A stretch of DNA of 64,000 nucleotides from Silene noctiflora (taxonomy: Eukaryota; Streptophyta; Magnoliopsida; Caryophyllales; Caryophyllaceae): positions 20,404 through 84,403 of the forward strand of contig VHZZ01000837.1 in the NCBI GenBank assembly GCA_009801015.1. The letters run 5' to 3'. This document shows positions 1 through 10,500 of this stretch, piece by piece. The notes under the pieces are model-generated. The model had not been told where the DNA came from and searched no databases. It saw only the letters and a list, made by a program, of their open reading frames with translations. Every line of letters starts with the position of its first letter. The stretch's first letter is position 1. Both the position numbers and the translations under genes were made by a program.

Positions 1-1960
1 TTACCACAATTTTTTATTTGCCACGGTTTATTAGTAATTTGTCACAATAGTTGTTCATTGGTTTTGTCACGGTTATTCTTATTATTGTTATGTATATTTT
101 TACAAAATGCGACAATACGGCTATTGCTATTATTGTCGTTGTTCTGATTTTTCTTTTTATTAACAAATTATCCTCAAACGTTATGAAAATTCAAATACTG
201 ATCGATAATGAACTAATGAACATCGTGTTTAGCGATGAACTATTTATTTTGCACCAACCTATTAATTAATCACACAACAATATATGCAACAAAAATTTGG
301 CAATGACTATTTTAAATCATAAACCAAAAACAAAAGAACACAGAACCGACCTCCGAAACAATGCACCTTCACTAAAAAATGACCCCCTATCTTATAATCA
401 TGAACCACATATCATCGTGATTGGCGATCGATTTTTTGCGCAAACAAATACATTTAACATATATTTATCCGATGGATATTTACAACATTAAACCAAGAAA
501 GAAGACAAGAATACGTCAAAAAAAACATATATGAGTCTACAACTCCATTATGTACAATAGTATATCGAGAATAAACTACCGGTTATTATGCATACACAAG
601 AATCAATTGAAAATAATAATAAAACAACACACCAACCATCAAAAACCTAAAAAAGCTCAATCTTCCCTCACTCCCTCCCCCTCTCTCTCTCACACACACT
701 ACAATGTCGTCAACAGTCGAGCAATTTCTTCAAAGTGTTTCTAACTCCACAAAGGGGCCCAAAGAAATTGGAAATTGTGACGACAAACTAAATGACTAAT
801 TAAAACCGAACCCGTTAAAGCCTCAAAGCTTCATGTGCCAATTGTCTTGCGGTCGATTCTCACAAAGAAAGTCTGCATCAATTAGTAGTCTGATAATCTG
901 CTTTAACTTAGCGAGGAGATTCTGTATCGCGTCATTTGTCGTTTTCTTGGTTCTTGGAATTCAAGGGAAAAGGGAAGAGAAATCATGAGTTGAATATGAA
1001 AGAGTAGTGGGACAAAAACACTATAGGGAAAACAATTGTGGGTAAAGCCCGGAGTATTCGAATCCAACCCATGGTATTTTTCGTAACGGGTTTGATTGAC
1101 GGGTTGGGACTCATGGGAGGAAGAAAGATGGTGAAGTTGTTGGTTTGGAAAATAGAATGTTTATTGTCAGAAATCAACGTAGTGGAATTGTGGTGAATAA
1201 TGGTATTGGACATGTGAGAGAGCGGGAGTGTCACGGCTATAGAATTGTTGGTGTTGTTGTTCGGTATGGAGAAAGTGGAGAAAAACATGATGAGCGAGAG
1301 TGTTATGATAAATTGTCAAGGTTTATTTTTTGTTTTTGTTTTTCAAAAAAGTTTCGGTCTAATCGAATCATCTTATCATCTGCTATTAATTATTATTTGC
1401 TTGATAATATATACAGAGTATAAAAACTAACTTATCTAAACCGACAAAATAAAAAGTAAGATCAATCATTACATTTTAATTGTTTACATGTCTAAAATTA
1501 TTACAACTTATTATTTCTACTATTAAACTATTTTTAAGTTGATTCAAAAATTTGTAAAAATTATTTTGTAGGGTAATTTAATTACCTAATGGTCGCATTC
1601 AAAATAAATAGTGTTAATCATATAGTTAATCCAAGTTTTCGGTGTTCATGTGGTATTTTTTATTAAAGAATTTTTTTTATAATTGACATACACCTCTTCA
1701 AATAGGCTTTTACTTTTTTTGGTGGGTCACTAATTCAATTATCATTCAATGTGTATTTTCTTTTAGTAAGAATTATTCGTCAATATTGTAATGTCATTTG
1801 TTACTAATCAAATATTCTATAATCAAATATTAAATACAAATTAATTGTAAAAATGACCGATTTAATGTTTATGTAGATGATATTGCCATGTCACATTTAA
1901 TTTGCCATGTCACATTAGGTTAATGCTTTAGGTAGCCTTTTAATAAGATCGTATAGATTG
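1..1960. other. Intergenic AT-rich DNA, no gene recognised
   Basis: Only short open frames occur here (up to about 100 codons), none with a recognisable motif. The part around 960-1290 is more GC-balanced and open on both strands, so a decayed gene piece is possible, but I cannot name it. The rest is A/T-rich spacer. Confidence 0.5.
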
Positions 1961-1967
1961 CAAGCAA

Positions 1968-2715
1968 TTAGTTTCCTAGAACATTTGTAAGATACAATGT
2001 GTGGTTTTGACTCCGTTGTCTTGAATATTTAATTTGATTCCTTTCAGAATGATATTGACGGACATATTGTGACAATACCAATTTGTTATTATACCTTTGT
2101 CCAACACAAAATTTACCACCATTATAGCAAGGAACATCAACCTTACCACACCAACTATTAACAAACTCCACATCAACAGTAGTTGAGACCCTACTACACT
2201 CAAGTGTGGAAGCAGAAGGGGTAACAGAGTCCTCAACATCATCATCACCCTCATTTATCATTTGCTCATCCTCATCCTTATACTCATTCTCATTGCAATT
2301 CCAATCATATTAATCTTGATCAACATTATTGGCAGACAACGATACACTTAGCATAGTTCATTACCTCTCATTGCTTGACTTAATATGTTTGTAAAAAAGT
2401 TTCTGAGTTGTTGGATGGGTATCAACTCGTTGTACAAATCCATCGAAGAGCCATTTGATTGATAAACTCTAGCCCACTATTCAAAGTTAACAACTTGTAT
2501 CCTCTAACACTAGGATATTTCATTTTAATATCTAACCCGAATTGACTTTTATTAACCTCTAACTCATCACAAATTAAGGATGTGAGTTTTTCAAAGTTAT
2601 TGTTATTATTGACAAAAACAAACAAAGGTTCACCATCTTTGTAAGTCACATTTTCCTCATCAACTATTACCTCATCATTAGAGTAACAACATAAAAGGTA
2701 ATTATTTTTCTCCAT
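1968..2715 (-). mobile_element. MULE (Mutator-like) transposase, N-terminal fragment
   Basis: Two minus-strand open stretches (2715-2422 and 2261-1968) resemble the start of plant MuDR-type transposases. The first begins MEKNNYLL and has the acidic PB1-like opening with a run of Asn (VNNNNNFEKL). The second has an acidic, Ser/Thr-rich stretch followed by the family signature F-C-V-G-Q-R-Y and a YVRQYHSERN segment, as in the MuDR N-terminal domain. The two stretches are not in one frame, and no DDE catalytic domain, SWIM finger or terminal inverted repeat is visible nearby. It is therefore a dead 5' scrap of an autonomous element. The family call rests on motif recall. Confidence 0.6.
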
Positions 2716-3199
2716 CTTTAAATTTTACCTCAAATCTAACAACATAACAAGCTAAATAACCAATTAACTAATTAACACAAAATCAAATAGATATATAAAA
2801 TATATACCAATTACTAAACCTAAAACTTAACTAATTTATCTACTTTAGTAACAAAATATCAAGATTTAAAGGTGAATAGCAAATGTATAATACCTTTAAA
2901 GAAGATAGGAAGAGGTAGTAGAGTGATTAAGGTTTATTGAACTCAGCCAATTTCTCGACATATATCAAATAACGAGAGGTTCGAGAAGACCACTCTTCTC
3001 GCTAACTGATTAGGCGAGATGTTAATTAGCACAAGGCAAAAGGAGGCAGAATGTTTGGTAAATAGCATACGTACCTTCTTGCGGATTATGGCGAGAAGTA
3101 GCTGGAAAAAAAAAAGACTACTCGCTGGGGACGAAGCTAGGATAGAATCGCAACCGGAGCCGATTTTCATTTTTATATAAATAGATGTACTTATCGAAG

Positions 3200-3280
3200 A
3201 TGTCTTAGTCTAGTGGTTAAGACGGAGGTATTGTGTACAATAGGTCCCAGACTCGAATCTCCTCTCCCCTAAAAAATTAG
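3200..3280 (+). repeat. tRNA-derived SINE head
   Basis: It contains an A-box-like stretch (TTAGTCTAGTGGTTAAGAC) and, about 35 bp on, a B-box-like GACTCGAATCTCC, the pol III promoter pair of a tRNA. There is no complete cloverleaf or acceptor stem, so this is a SINE head rather than a tRNA gene. It lies inside the hAT-type element. Confidence 0.5.
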
Positions 3281-3307
3281 ATGTACTTGAAACCTAAGAG
3301 TATTTTT

Positions 3308-3573
3308 GGACTACTATTTAAATATTAAAAAATTAATATAAATAACATTATCATTTTATAACTATGGGAGAATATTTCAGAAAATTAAATTACAATCTAT
3401 AAAAAAGACACAATAAGGGTCGAACATGGGACTTCTTGACTACTATTTAAATATTAAAATAATTAATATAAATAACGTTATCATTTTAAAACTATGGGAA
3501 AATATTTAAAAAAATTAAATTACAATCTAAAAAGAAAAAGAGGAACAATAAGGGTTGAACATGGAACCTCTTG
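3308..3573 (+). repeat. Tandem direct duplication, unit about 130 bp
   Basis: Two adjacent copies begin with ACTACTATTTAAATATTAAA and end near a (T)CGAACATGG(G)A stretch. They differ by scattered substitutions and small indels, so the duplication is not recent. It lies within the hAT-type element. Confidence 0.75.
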
Positions 3574-4006
3574 CTCAAATAATTCAAATATGCAATCTTT
3601 ACCAACTAAACCACATTAAAGTTGTATATATTTATGCCCGGGCCATGTCCCATTGGGCCAAACGTTAGCTTCGTCATTGCTACTCGCTCTCTGATTTAGC
3701 GAGAAGTTAGAATTTTGGAAAAATAAAAATAAAAATTAAGTGTTGGTGTGGACCCATTCTGTGTAAATAATTTGGAATTAACCCAATTTTTGTAAATATT
3801 TTGATTTAGAATGCCATTTAAGAAAAAATCCGATTTTATATCAGTCCGGTACTGTTTTTAATAAGCATGCTTTATAACACTTTTAAACAAAATTGAGAAA
3901 TCTCATCACATTAGACTAAAATGAGTAAGTCTCTGTTAAAATGGTTTTATCCTAATACTAGAAAATGTCAACATTTTTTAATAGAAAGTAACCATTTAAC
4001 GATAAA

Positions 4007-4040
4007 ACTAGTATAGATTCCGCGCCACTGCGCGGTATAT
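4007..4040 (-). mobile_element. Helitron 3' terminus (minus orientation)
   Basis: On the minus strand the sequence has a GC hairpin (CCGCGC, loop AGTG, GCGCGG) followed 8 nt later by CTAG and then a host T. That is the 3' end of plant Helitrons: a short hairpin, then CTRR, inserted between A and T. The element would extend towards higher coordinates. Its 5' TC end was not found, so the length is unknown. The 4040-4850 stretch is AT-rich and non-coding, which suits a non-autonomous copy. Confidence 0.6.
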
Positions 4041-4870
4041 GTAGAAATTTTATTTTTGAGGGTATTATTTAAATCACTACTTTATTAATATCTAATATTT
4101 TACTCCATTTTATTTTGATATAAAAAAAATTGAAATGAAAAACTAATAAAAAAGAATTAAGTAAAGTTATGAAATGTGTCTTTTTATGAACGGACTTTTT
4201 TTACCATAAAATTACGGATTTCATTTTATAATTTTCTCCAATTTTTTTAATGATTTTTTTTTTGTTACGAACCTAATAGTAAGTATGCGTTAAATTTTGT
4301 TCTAAAGTAATTATTATTGCATTGTGAAAAATTTAGCAACATATAGTCTATAGTTTAATACTAATTTTATTTTATTATCATGAAAAAAATCATAATTTTA
4401 AATTTAATTAAAATATTATATTATAACTATAATTATAATAAGATTATATTTTATGAAAAAAAGATAATAGTTTATTAAAATGAAGTTTTATTTGTTTCCG
4501 TTAATAAATTGGATACATTTTGAAGGAAAAATTAAGACAGTTTTTATTCTCTAAGTAGTAAAGGAGATTTAATGATAAAATCAATGATTATTAGAATCAA
4601 GTTGATGTTAATTAGCAATTTAGTTTTGAATTTAATATTTATGATCATTTATTAGTAAAAATAGATTTTTAAGGAAATAATTTTTTTTATATATGGTATG
4701 TAAATAAAAAGAGTATTAGAGTGAGATCAATTATTGAGAGTAGGGTCCATTAATTTGAAGGTGAATATATAGGCGAGAAACTTTAGCGGGAAAATTTAGA
4801 GTTGTGTTAACTAAAGTTGTCAAATTTTAATAAAAAAACCGATAAGTAACATTTTAACAGAAAATTATTT

Positions 4871-4970
4871 ACTCCCTTCGTCCCGATCACTTTCGTTCTC
4901 TGATTTTGGCACAAAGACTTAGGAAAGAGGAGACGATCAATTACTAAATGATAAGTGGATCAAATTACTT
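4871..4970. repeat. Stowaway-type MITE end, partial
   Basis: It starts TACTCCCTTCGTCCC, the Stowaway terminal inverted repeat next to a TA target. No clear opposite end is seen, so it is a fragment. Confidence 0.4.
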
Positions 4971-5057
4971 TTCTAGTTCATTTTTAAAATAGAAAAGAAT
5001 AAGATAACAAACTACCGAGAGAATACATCTTATCAATAATAATGAAATTCGGTGGAT

Positions 5058-5258
5058 CTTAATTTCAGACGAAAATAACAGTCCGTCTTGCTTAAGATGG
5101 CCACTATCCGTTTTAACCTTAAGACGGATAGTGGCCCTCTCACACACATGCAAGTGGGTATATCCATTTTCCATCCACTTGCCTCCCCACTTGCGTGTGT
5201 GTGAGAGGCAACTATCCGTCTTTAAGGTTAAGACGGATAGTTACGGTCTGAAATAAGA
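5058..5258. mobile_element. Fold-back MITE carrying the GACGGATAGT motif
   Basis: The ends are inverted copies (CTTAATTTCAGAC at left; GTCTGAAATAAG at right). Inside are inverted pairs of AAGACGGATAGT and of a CTCTCACACACATGCAAGTGG segment, so the whole length can fold back on itself. There is no coding capacity. It lies directly upstream of the LEA promoter. Related elements occur near 23.4, 45.8, 47.6, 61.6 and 63.9 kb. Confidence 0.7.
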
Positions 5259-5338
5259 GTTAGTGCGAAAATAATAATCTCACAACAGAGCTTTAGTGCC
5301 GACATGATTTAAGCTGGGCATGACTCACCACTGCCAAA

Positions 5339-5420
5339 CCACGTGTCAACGTGTAAGCTCGAATCGACCTCCATGAAACACGTATCCTTATGGCTTTCTC
5401 CTTAAACTCTATATATACAC
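5339..5420 (+). promoter_or_regulatory. ABRE/G-box and TATA box of the LEA gene
   Basis: CCACGTGTCAACGTG at 5339-5353 joins a G-box/ABRE core (ACGTGTC) to a second ACGTG. Another ACGT core lies near 5380. A TATA box (CTATATATAC) sits at 5409-5418, about 75 bp before the ATG, leaving room for a short leader. ABREs bind bZIP factors of the ABI5/AREB class, so control by abscisic acid and drying is expected. The sites are seen; the regulation is inferred. Confidence 0.7.
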
Positions 5421-5493
5421 AACAATGTCGATTACACCATAACAACAAGTTTAACTTCAGAAAATATACAATTTCCTTTAAAAAAAAATAGCG

Positions 5494-6021
5494 ATGGAGT
5501 CAGGGAAGAAAGCCGTGGAGACAGTGAAGGAGACAGCGGCAAACGTCGCGGCGTCCGCTATATCCGGGAAGGACAAAACCAAGGCAACCGTGCAAGAAAA
5601 AGTAGACAAAATTCGGGCCAAAGATGATTTCGAAAAGAACTTGGCTACTGAACGGAAAGACCAACGTATCACCGAGGCCGAACTCCGTAAGCAGATGGCT
5701 CAGACACATAACCTGGACGAGAAAGAGGCACGGACAGGGACAGGGACTGGGACTGGGACTAGGACTGGGACTGGCTCGTACTCTGCCGCGGGGGTTCCTG
5801 GGGCAGGTACCGGTGCCCACCAGATGTCGGCTATGCCCGGTCATGGGACCGGGCAGCCGACTGGTGGGCATGTTGTGGGGGGGACGGCTGTTGGGTCCCA
5901 CCCGATAGGGAGGGGGACTGGGACTGATACCAGGTCTACTACTGCTGAGAATAGGCATGTTGGTGGCGGTGCGACTAATACCGGGACAACCGGGTTAACT
6001 GGTAGTGGATATAGTGGTTAG
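5494..6021 (+). CDS. Late embryogenesis abundant protein, LEA_1 family (group 4)
   Basis: This intronless frame encodes 175 residues. Residues 1-80 form the LEA_1 domain: a Lys/Glu/Ala-rich stretch with no Cys or Trp that begins MESGKKAVETVKETAANVAA and continues through a segment about DKIRAKD and ATERKDQR. From residue 82 the chain becomes Gly/Thr-rich, with a run of GT dipeptides (82-95) and later GTGAHQM, GTGQPTGG and GTAENRH-like pieces, ending GLTGSGYSG. Proteins of this family are disordered, highly hydrophilic and gather in seeds and drying tissue, where they protect enzymes and membranes; they are cytosolic or nuclear. The ATG follows a TATA box and purine-rich leader. An ABRE upstream supports control by abscisic acid. 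The Gly-Thr run is encoded by a (GGGACT)-like microsatellite and probably varies in length. Family assignment is firm; the exact orthologue is not settled. Confidence 0.9.
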   Translation: MESGKKAVETVKETAANVAASAISGKDKTKATVQEKVDKIRAKDDFEKNLATERKDQRITEAELRKQMAQTHNLDEKEARTGTGTGTGTRTGTGSYSAAGVPGAGTGAHQMSAMPGHGTGQPTGGHVVGGTAVGSHPIGRGTGTDTRSTTAENRHVGGGATNTGTTGLTGSGYSG

Positions 6022-6073
6022 AACTTAGAAGTTCATGTAATTGTTTTCTTTTCGGGTTTGTTTTAAGTATATC

Positions 6074-6171
6074 AAGTGACCGTCACAAGGTTATGACGTC
6101 TAACAACCTTTTTTCTTTTTAACAATATTTAAATTGGTTGCGAGTTTCGTCATAACCTTGTGACGGTCACA
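6074..6171. mobile_element. Short hairpin MITE downstream of the LEA gene
   Basis: A left arm AAGTGACCGTCACAAGG continuing to TTATGACG is matched by CGTCATAACCTTGTGACGG plus TCAC at right, giving near-perfect arms of about 25 bp around a loop of about 45 bp. It starts about 50 bp after the LEA stop codon and may lie in the 3' UTR. Confidence 0.65.
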
Positions 6172-6212
6172 CTTAAGAATTTGTTTAAGAAAGTAGGACG
6201 CGGGTTTTGAAT

Positions 6213-6250
6213 TGTATTCTGTATTCTGTATTCTGTATTCTGTATTCTGC
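6213..6250 (+). repeat. Heptanucleotide microsatellite (GTATTCT)n
   Basis: About five tandem copies of GTATTCT. Confidence 0.9.
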
Positions 6251-6432
6251 AAGGGTTTTAATATGTTGGCTGTTTTTAATGTCTAATGTAAACACTAATA
6301 ATGTAGTCTCACTTTAGCTCATCAGACATCGTCTGTCACAATCATTTATTTACGTTTAATTATTTCTTCGCTCACCCTCACTTTGTGAGGGTTGTGGACT
6401 TGTTACTATCCTTGTTGCTTGATTGAATTGTA

Positions 6433-6521
6433 CTCCCTCTGTACCATTCAGATGTTTACCTTTTTTTTGAGAAGTATTTTAAATTTTAAATTAAGGTAAC
6501 CAAATGATTGAAACGGAGTTG
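6433..6521. mobile_element. Stowaway MITE, 89 bp, TA target site
   Basis: It is flanked by TA on both sides. The left end CTCCCTCTGTACCATTCA and the right end (reversed CAACTCCGTTTCAATCATT) are inverted copies, and a GTTTACC/GGTAACC pair lies further in. Size and ends fit the Tc1/mariner-related Stowaway group. Confidence 0.7.
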
Positions 6522-6529
6522 TAATCGAC

Positions 6530-7365
6530 TTGAGCTAGTTAATTTTGTGAGACAACCCTTCCATATCCGTTGAATGGGTGTACTATTTCATTACATCTCT
6601 TATCCTCACGATGTAGCTGAGTCGGGTTCAAATAGCATGATTGCTTCTTGAAGTAGGAGGTTCATGGAGTCGGTGTTCGCGCCACCTGCATAGACGTGTG
6701 CTATCCTCGCTCCTTGACGTATTGCAGGGATGAGAAGAGTTATTCTCAGTGAAATTCGGATCCATTTCTTAAACCTCAATCAGTTCTGTTATCCCACAAC
6801 ATAACGACATGTTGGCCGGTTAGTCGTCAATGTAGCCTTGAATCTCGATCATCTTTCCTTTAGCTTAAAACTTGATGGTAACTACGGAGTACAACTTACA
6901 GTATTGCTTGACTGAGATACCTCTTCTACTTTAAATTGCATCAGAAAATGAAACATGGTAGAAAAACGGCGAGATTCATAGTACTGTGAAATTTCTGAAG
7001 TAGATGGTGCCTGCATTTAGTATTATCTTCACTGGAAAACTACAACAGTTTATTAAGCATGCTGCATGGATTCATGTATATTCTAGGAAATACGACGAAT
7101 GTGATGAATAATTGAGTATGCCTAGTATTATGTGCTGGTAGTATGATATAGAAGCTTTATATTCTACAGTACAGATAGTATTGTTGTGTCTCCTGAAAAA
7201 TTGCAGAGTTCGAGGGCATGCTCCAGAACTCTCTCTTGCATCTCTGCTGTTCTCAGGAACCAAGTTTTTGCATTGCAGGCCGAGAATCGCAAGGGACACC
7301 ACTGTAACTCTGTAAGTCGCCTTTACAGAATGCGTAATATAATTGCTGCTCTTCATTATGCCCTT
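6530..7365. other. Spacer between LEA and the next gene
   Basis: No gene, RNA or clear transposon was recognised. The small open frames at 7072-7404 are in the 3' flank of the minus-strand gene and are not supported as coding. Confidence 0.5.
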
Positions 7366-8170
7366 TTAATTAATCCTCAAGATTGGAACCTTCCGTCGTG
7401 CTGACAAGATCTCATTCATGTGAGCTACTTGACTCAAGAGCTGGCTGATTCTCTGTTGCATCAGATACTGTCTAAATTAGTACTCCGTATTTATGAGTGA
7501 CGTGAAATTGTGGAAGTTCAGGTGTCAACTAGCTTAGTTGGTAAATTGTAATCGTTTAGCAGCAGATGTTTGCTAATTTAATTGTTCAGTCAGAAAAAAA
7601 AATGCAACTGTATTTTTCCTTAAGACATCTTGAGACGGATTAACTATTTACCTGGTCTTTCTCCCGGATCAAATTCAGAACGCGATTCTTCCATTGCAGA
7701 AACTTCAAGCAGGCAAATAATGCTACTGCTAGTAAAGCACCAGGAACGACTACTGAACCTCGTCTCATACTGCTAATCTGGCATCGGAACTTGGTAGCAA
7801 AAACCTTCAAAATTCTTCCCTTTACTTTAGAAATCACGACCCTGACATCACGAATAACGACAGATATATTTGAATCTTGTTTCATCTGATGATCTCTCGA
7901 GTCATCTGTATCTGAACCCACAACTGGCAGTGACGCCACTGACAATGAATCTTCCTCTTCCGAGGATTTACAGTCGACAGGTAAAAGAGCCAATCCTTCA
8001 TGTTCAGTTGGTGGAAAGACTGGAGACCCATCACTGTAATAATTCTCCCTTAACACCAGCTTAAACTCTAGAGATTGCTCGTCTGGCTGAGACAAAGGCG
8101 GCTGTTGCCCATATGGGTCTCGAACTTCTTCCCAGTCGGAGAATCCTTCCGAATTCTCTGAAGTACCCAT
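7366..8170 (-). CDS. Single-pass membrane protein with possible ATG8-interaction motif (unknown function)
   Basis: Two exons, 8170-7652 and 7452-7366, joined at CAG|GTAAAT and CAACAG|AGA, give 201 residues. Read without splicing the frame would stop three codons past the donor. The splice instead adds a heptad-like tail (RISQLLSQVAHMNEILSARR) ending VPILRIN, which fits the basic or amphipathic end of this plant protein type. The N-terminus is acidic and has FSDWEEVRDP near residue 10. Residues about 55-90 are Glu/Ser/Asp-rich. A single hydrophobic segment (VVPGALLAVALFACLKFL, about residues 138-157) is followed by WKNRVLNLIREKDQ. D-W-E-E-V matches the W-x-x-[LIV] core that binds ATG8 and is preceded by acidic residues, as in the ATI1/ATI2 class of membrane proteins. 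That function is inference; I do not recognise a named orthologue. The gene is convergent with the LEA gene. Confidence 0.75.
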
Positions 8171-8654
8171 ATGTTCTTAATCGATTTTTTCTCGTGTTGA
8201 TTAATTTCTTATGGTTAGTATCTAAAGACTGTAGAAATTATGAGATATTTCAGATAATGTTGACAAGTTAATATTGAAAGTTGAAGAGAATTCATGATCA
8301 GAATGCTGCCAAATTTCGCTTGAGAAGTGAACTGTAATGCTCATCAAAAATCTTGTATCACTGTCACTATGATTCAGAAATATCCTTGGTCATTCTTCAT
8401 GGGTCCCTTAGGATTACTATTATTCACACCCTTCGACCACTCAATTATCGAAAAAGACTTGAGGGGAAAAGAGGAGACGAGAGGGGACGAAGTGGAGAGG
8501 AAATGGGGTAATGTTTGCTGTCTTTTCAAATATTTCGGACCTTAAAAAAAACATGAATTTGATTTGTAGATGCAAAAAGGAATTAACTAATTATCCTCTT
8601 TTTTTTTTTCTTTTTTTTTTTTTTTGAAATTTCCCTCAAAATACTTGGATAATA

Positions 8655-9060
8655 ATCTCTTCAAACCAACCTAAACCCGACTTGTAAGAATCGAACCCGA
8701 CATTGCAAGAACCGGCTATGTGTTGATACAACCCAATATCACTGATTTGGATTGACTTGGGATATATGGGTTGAGAATTTCAACCCATCTAACTGCATTA
8801 GATGGGCCTCATGCTCACTGATGGGCCTTATACTTCTCCCATCCAAACGGGCGGTAAACCCCGTTGAAGTCTGAATTAAGAATTCGCCCGACTAACCTAA
8901 CCCGTAAGCAAACCGTACGTAGTCATGAGTTCATGACCGATATGCCCCAAAACCAATATGATCCGATCCGACCTGACCCGATATAACTGAAGCTTGATTT
9001 ATATCAACCCGAACAAATTTGATTTGAAACCATGACCCGTTTGGCCGTTTATTTTCTTAG
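8655..9060. repeat. Degenerate GACCCG/AACCCG tract
   Basis: CCCGA, ACCCG and GACCCG words recur at irregular spacing and are strongly diverged. Similar tracts occur near 23.6, 34.95, 46.55, 52.4, 53.9 and 61.9 kb. No coding frame fits. Confidence 0.6.
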
Positions 9061-9429
9061 TGCCGACCTCTATGTCTTAAACCATAAACATCAATCCATT
9101 TCATTATCATGGATTTAAATATTTAAGGTCAACAACAGACAAAAATTGAGCCCCACCTGTGACTTGGCAAGTTTTCAAATACTCTAATTTTAATCCATTT
9201 CCATGTTCCCAATTCAATTAAGGGTCACCTCTGAATTTCAGGTACTTAATTTTTCTGGGTTTTCTTTAATTTTGTTATTGGGTTTCATATTTTGGTGGAA
9301 TTACATTACTGGGTTTAGTTTCAGTTTAGTGTTGTTGAAGTTTGAGACGGTCTTTTTATTGGTTAAACACTCGTTTATTACTATTGACTAATGAGTGCCT
9401 AGCTAAAGCTTGATCATGCTCAATTTATT

Positions 9430-9870
9430 AGTTTAGTATAAAATCTGTTGGAAGATGAATTAGATGACTAAAAATGTGATCTTTGATAGTATTCCATCAT
9501 AGACATTGTCAACTTCGTGTTACCGTTAGTTTATTGTTTGTAATAATGCGACACAAGGGCAGTTTTGATGCTAACGGATTTCAAACCAAGTCTGAGTACC
9601 CAGCAAGATATGTGCAACCCTTATTTTAATTGTTGATTAGCTTAGTATAAAATCTGCTGGAAGATGAATTAGATGACTGAAAATGTGATATTTGATAGTA
9701 TTCAATCATAAACATTGACCACCTTCGTGTTAGAGCTAGTTTACAGCTTGTAAAACTGCGACTTTCTCGTGTTTTTTTTGGTGTAGAGGGCTTGACCAGG
9801 GCAGTTTTGATGTTAACGGATTTTGAAGCCAAGCCTAAGTACCCAGCTAGAGATGTGTAACCCTTATTTG
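9430..9870 (+). repeat. Tandem duplication inside the 5' UTR intron of OSCA copy A
   Basis: Two diverged copies (about 9430-9627 and 9637-9870) share the stretch from AGTATAAAATCTG to CCCTTATTT. The second has an extra insertion near 9760-9790. It is absent as a pair from OSCA copy B. Confidence 0.75.
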
Positions 9871-9958
9871 ATTTGAGGAACTTAGCATTGTATTTGAGGC
9901 ATGTCTCGCGCTAGAGATAGAATTGCCCAAATATTTTATCCCGAGTTCTTGACTATTA

Positions 9959-10135
9959 CTACCTTCATTCCACTTTTATTGTCCTTCTTTCCATTTTGGG
10001 AATGAAGTAATGGAAAGTGATAAAATGACAGTGGTAGTTAGATATCAAGGGATAATATTGGATGTTCACTCAATTTACTTGCTAAATTAGAAATGGGACA
10101 GTAAGTTTGGGATAAATGGAATGGAATGGAGGGAG
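9959..10135. mobile_element. Stowaway MITE in the 5' UTR intron of OSCA copy A
   Basis: Flanked by TA (9957-9958 and 10136-10137). The ends are inverted: CTACCTTCATTCCACTTTTA at left and TAAATGGAATGGAATGGAGG plus GAG at right. The matching position in OSCA copy B (about 25705-25725) has no insertion, so this element landed after the gene duplication. Confidence 0.75.
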
Positions 10136-10500
10136 TAACAAAAACAGGAGTGTTGCTAGTGGATTCGGGAAGGATTATAACCCCTAATTAGATAGTCACA
10201 TGGATTGTAAAATCGGCAGAATGCGTATGTCAGCTAGCTGATCATTGTAGTATACCGTTGATTTGGTGAGATCATCAGAAGGTGTAATCTGTGTATTAAG
10301 GTGTTTATGGACCTTTAACTAATGACCTTGATTCTGAGCCTATTTTGTTTTATACTAAGGGGATAAATAGCTTGTTTAAATTGCTTCCTTTAGTTATTAA
10401 GTGGATTTAAGCGCGTTTTTTTGAGTCTGTGTTTCGCTAGTAACAACTTCAAATGCATCTTTGCAGGCTGTTTATGGATGTTTGGTGAGATCCTTCAGAA

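Larger units (their letters stand above)
3127..3680. mobile_element. Non-autonomous hAT-type element with perfect 8-bp TSD
   Basis: The 8-bp sequence TACTCGCT occurs directly on both sides (3119-3126 and 3681-3688). The inner ends are inverted copies: the left reads GGGGACGAAGCTA and the right, reversed, reads GACGAAGCTAACG. An 8-bp duplication with short imperfect inverted ends fits the hAT superfamily. The interior codes for nothing. It holds a tRNA-like SINE head near 3200-3275 and a tandem duplication of about 130 bp (3308-3573). Confidence 0.7.

Noticed and set aside
3200-3280. A tRNA gene
   Set aside because: A- and B-box-like words are present but no acceptor stem or anticodon arm can be formed; SINE head fits better. 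The same applies to 60480-60600.
5500-5958. 152-codon frame opposite the LEA gene
   Set aside because: Shadow of the GC-rich Gly-Thr repeat; the plus frame has the LEA_1 domain and promoter.
7072-7404. Frames on both strands at 7.1-7.4 kb as separate genes
   Set aside because: No conserved motif. The supported exon in the area is 7366-7452 on the minus strand in a different frame.
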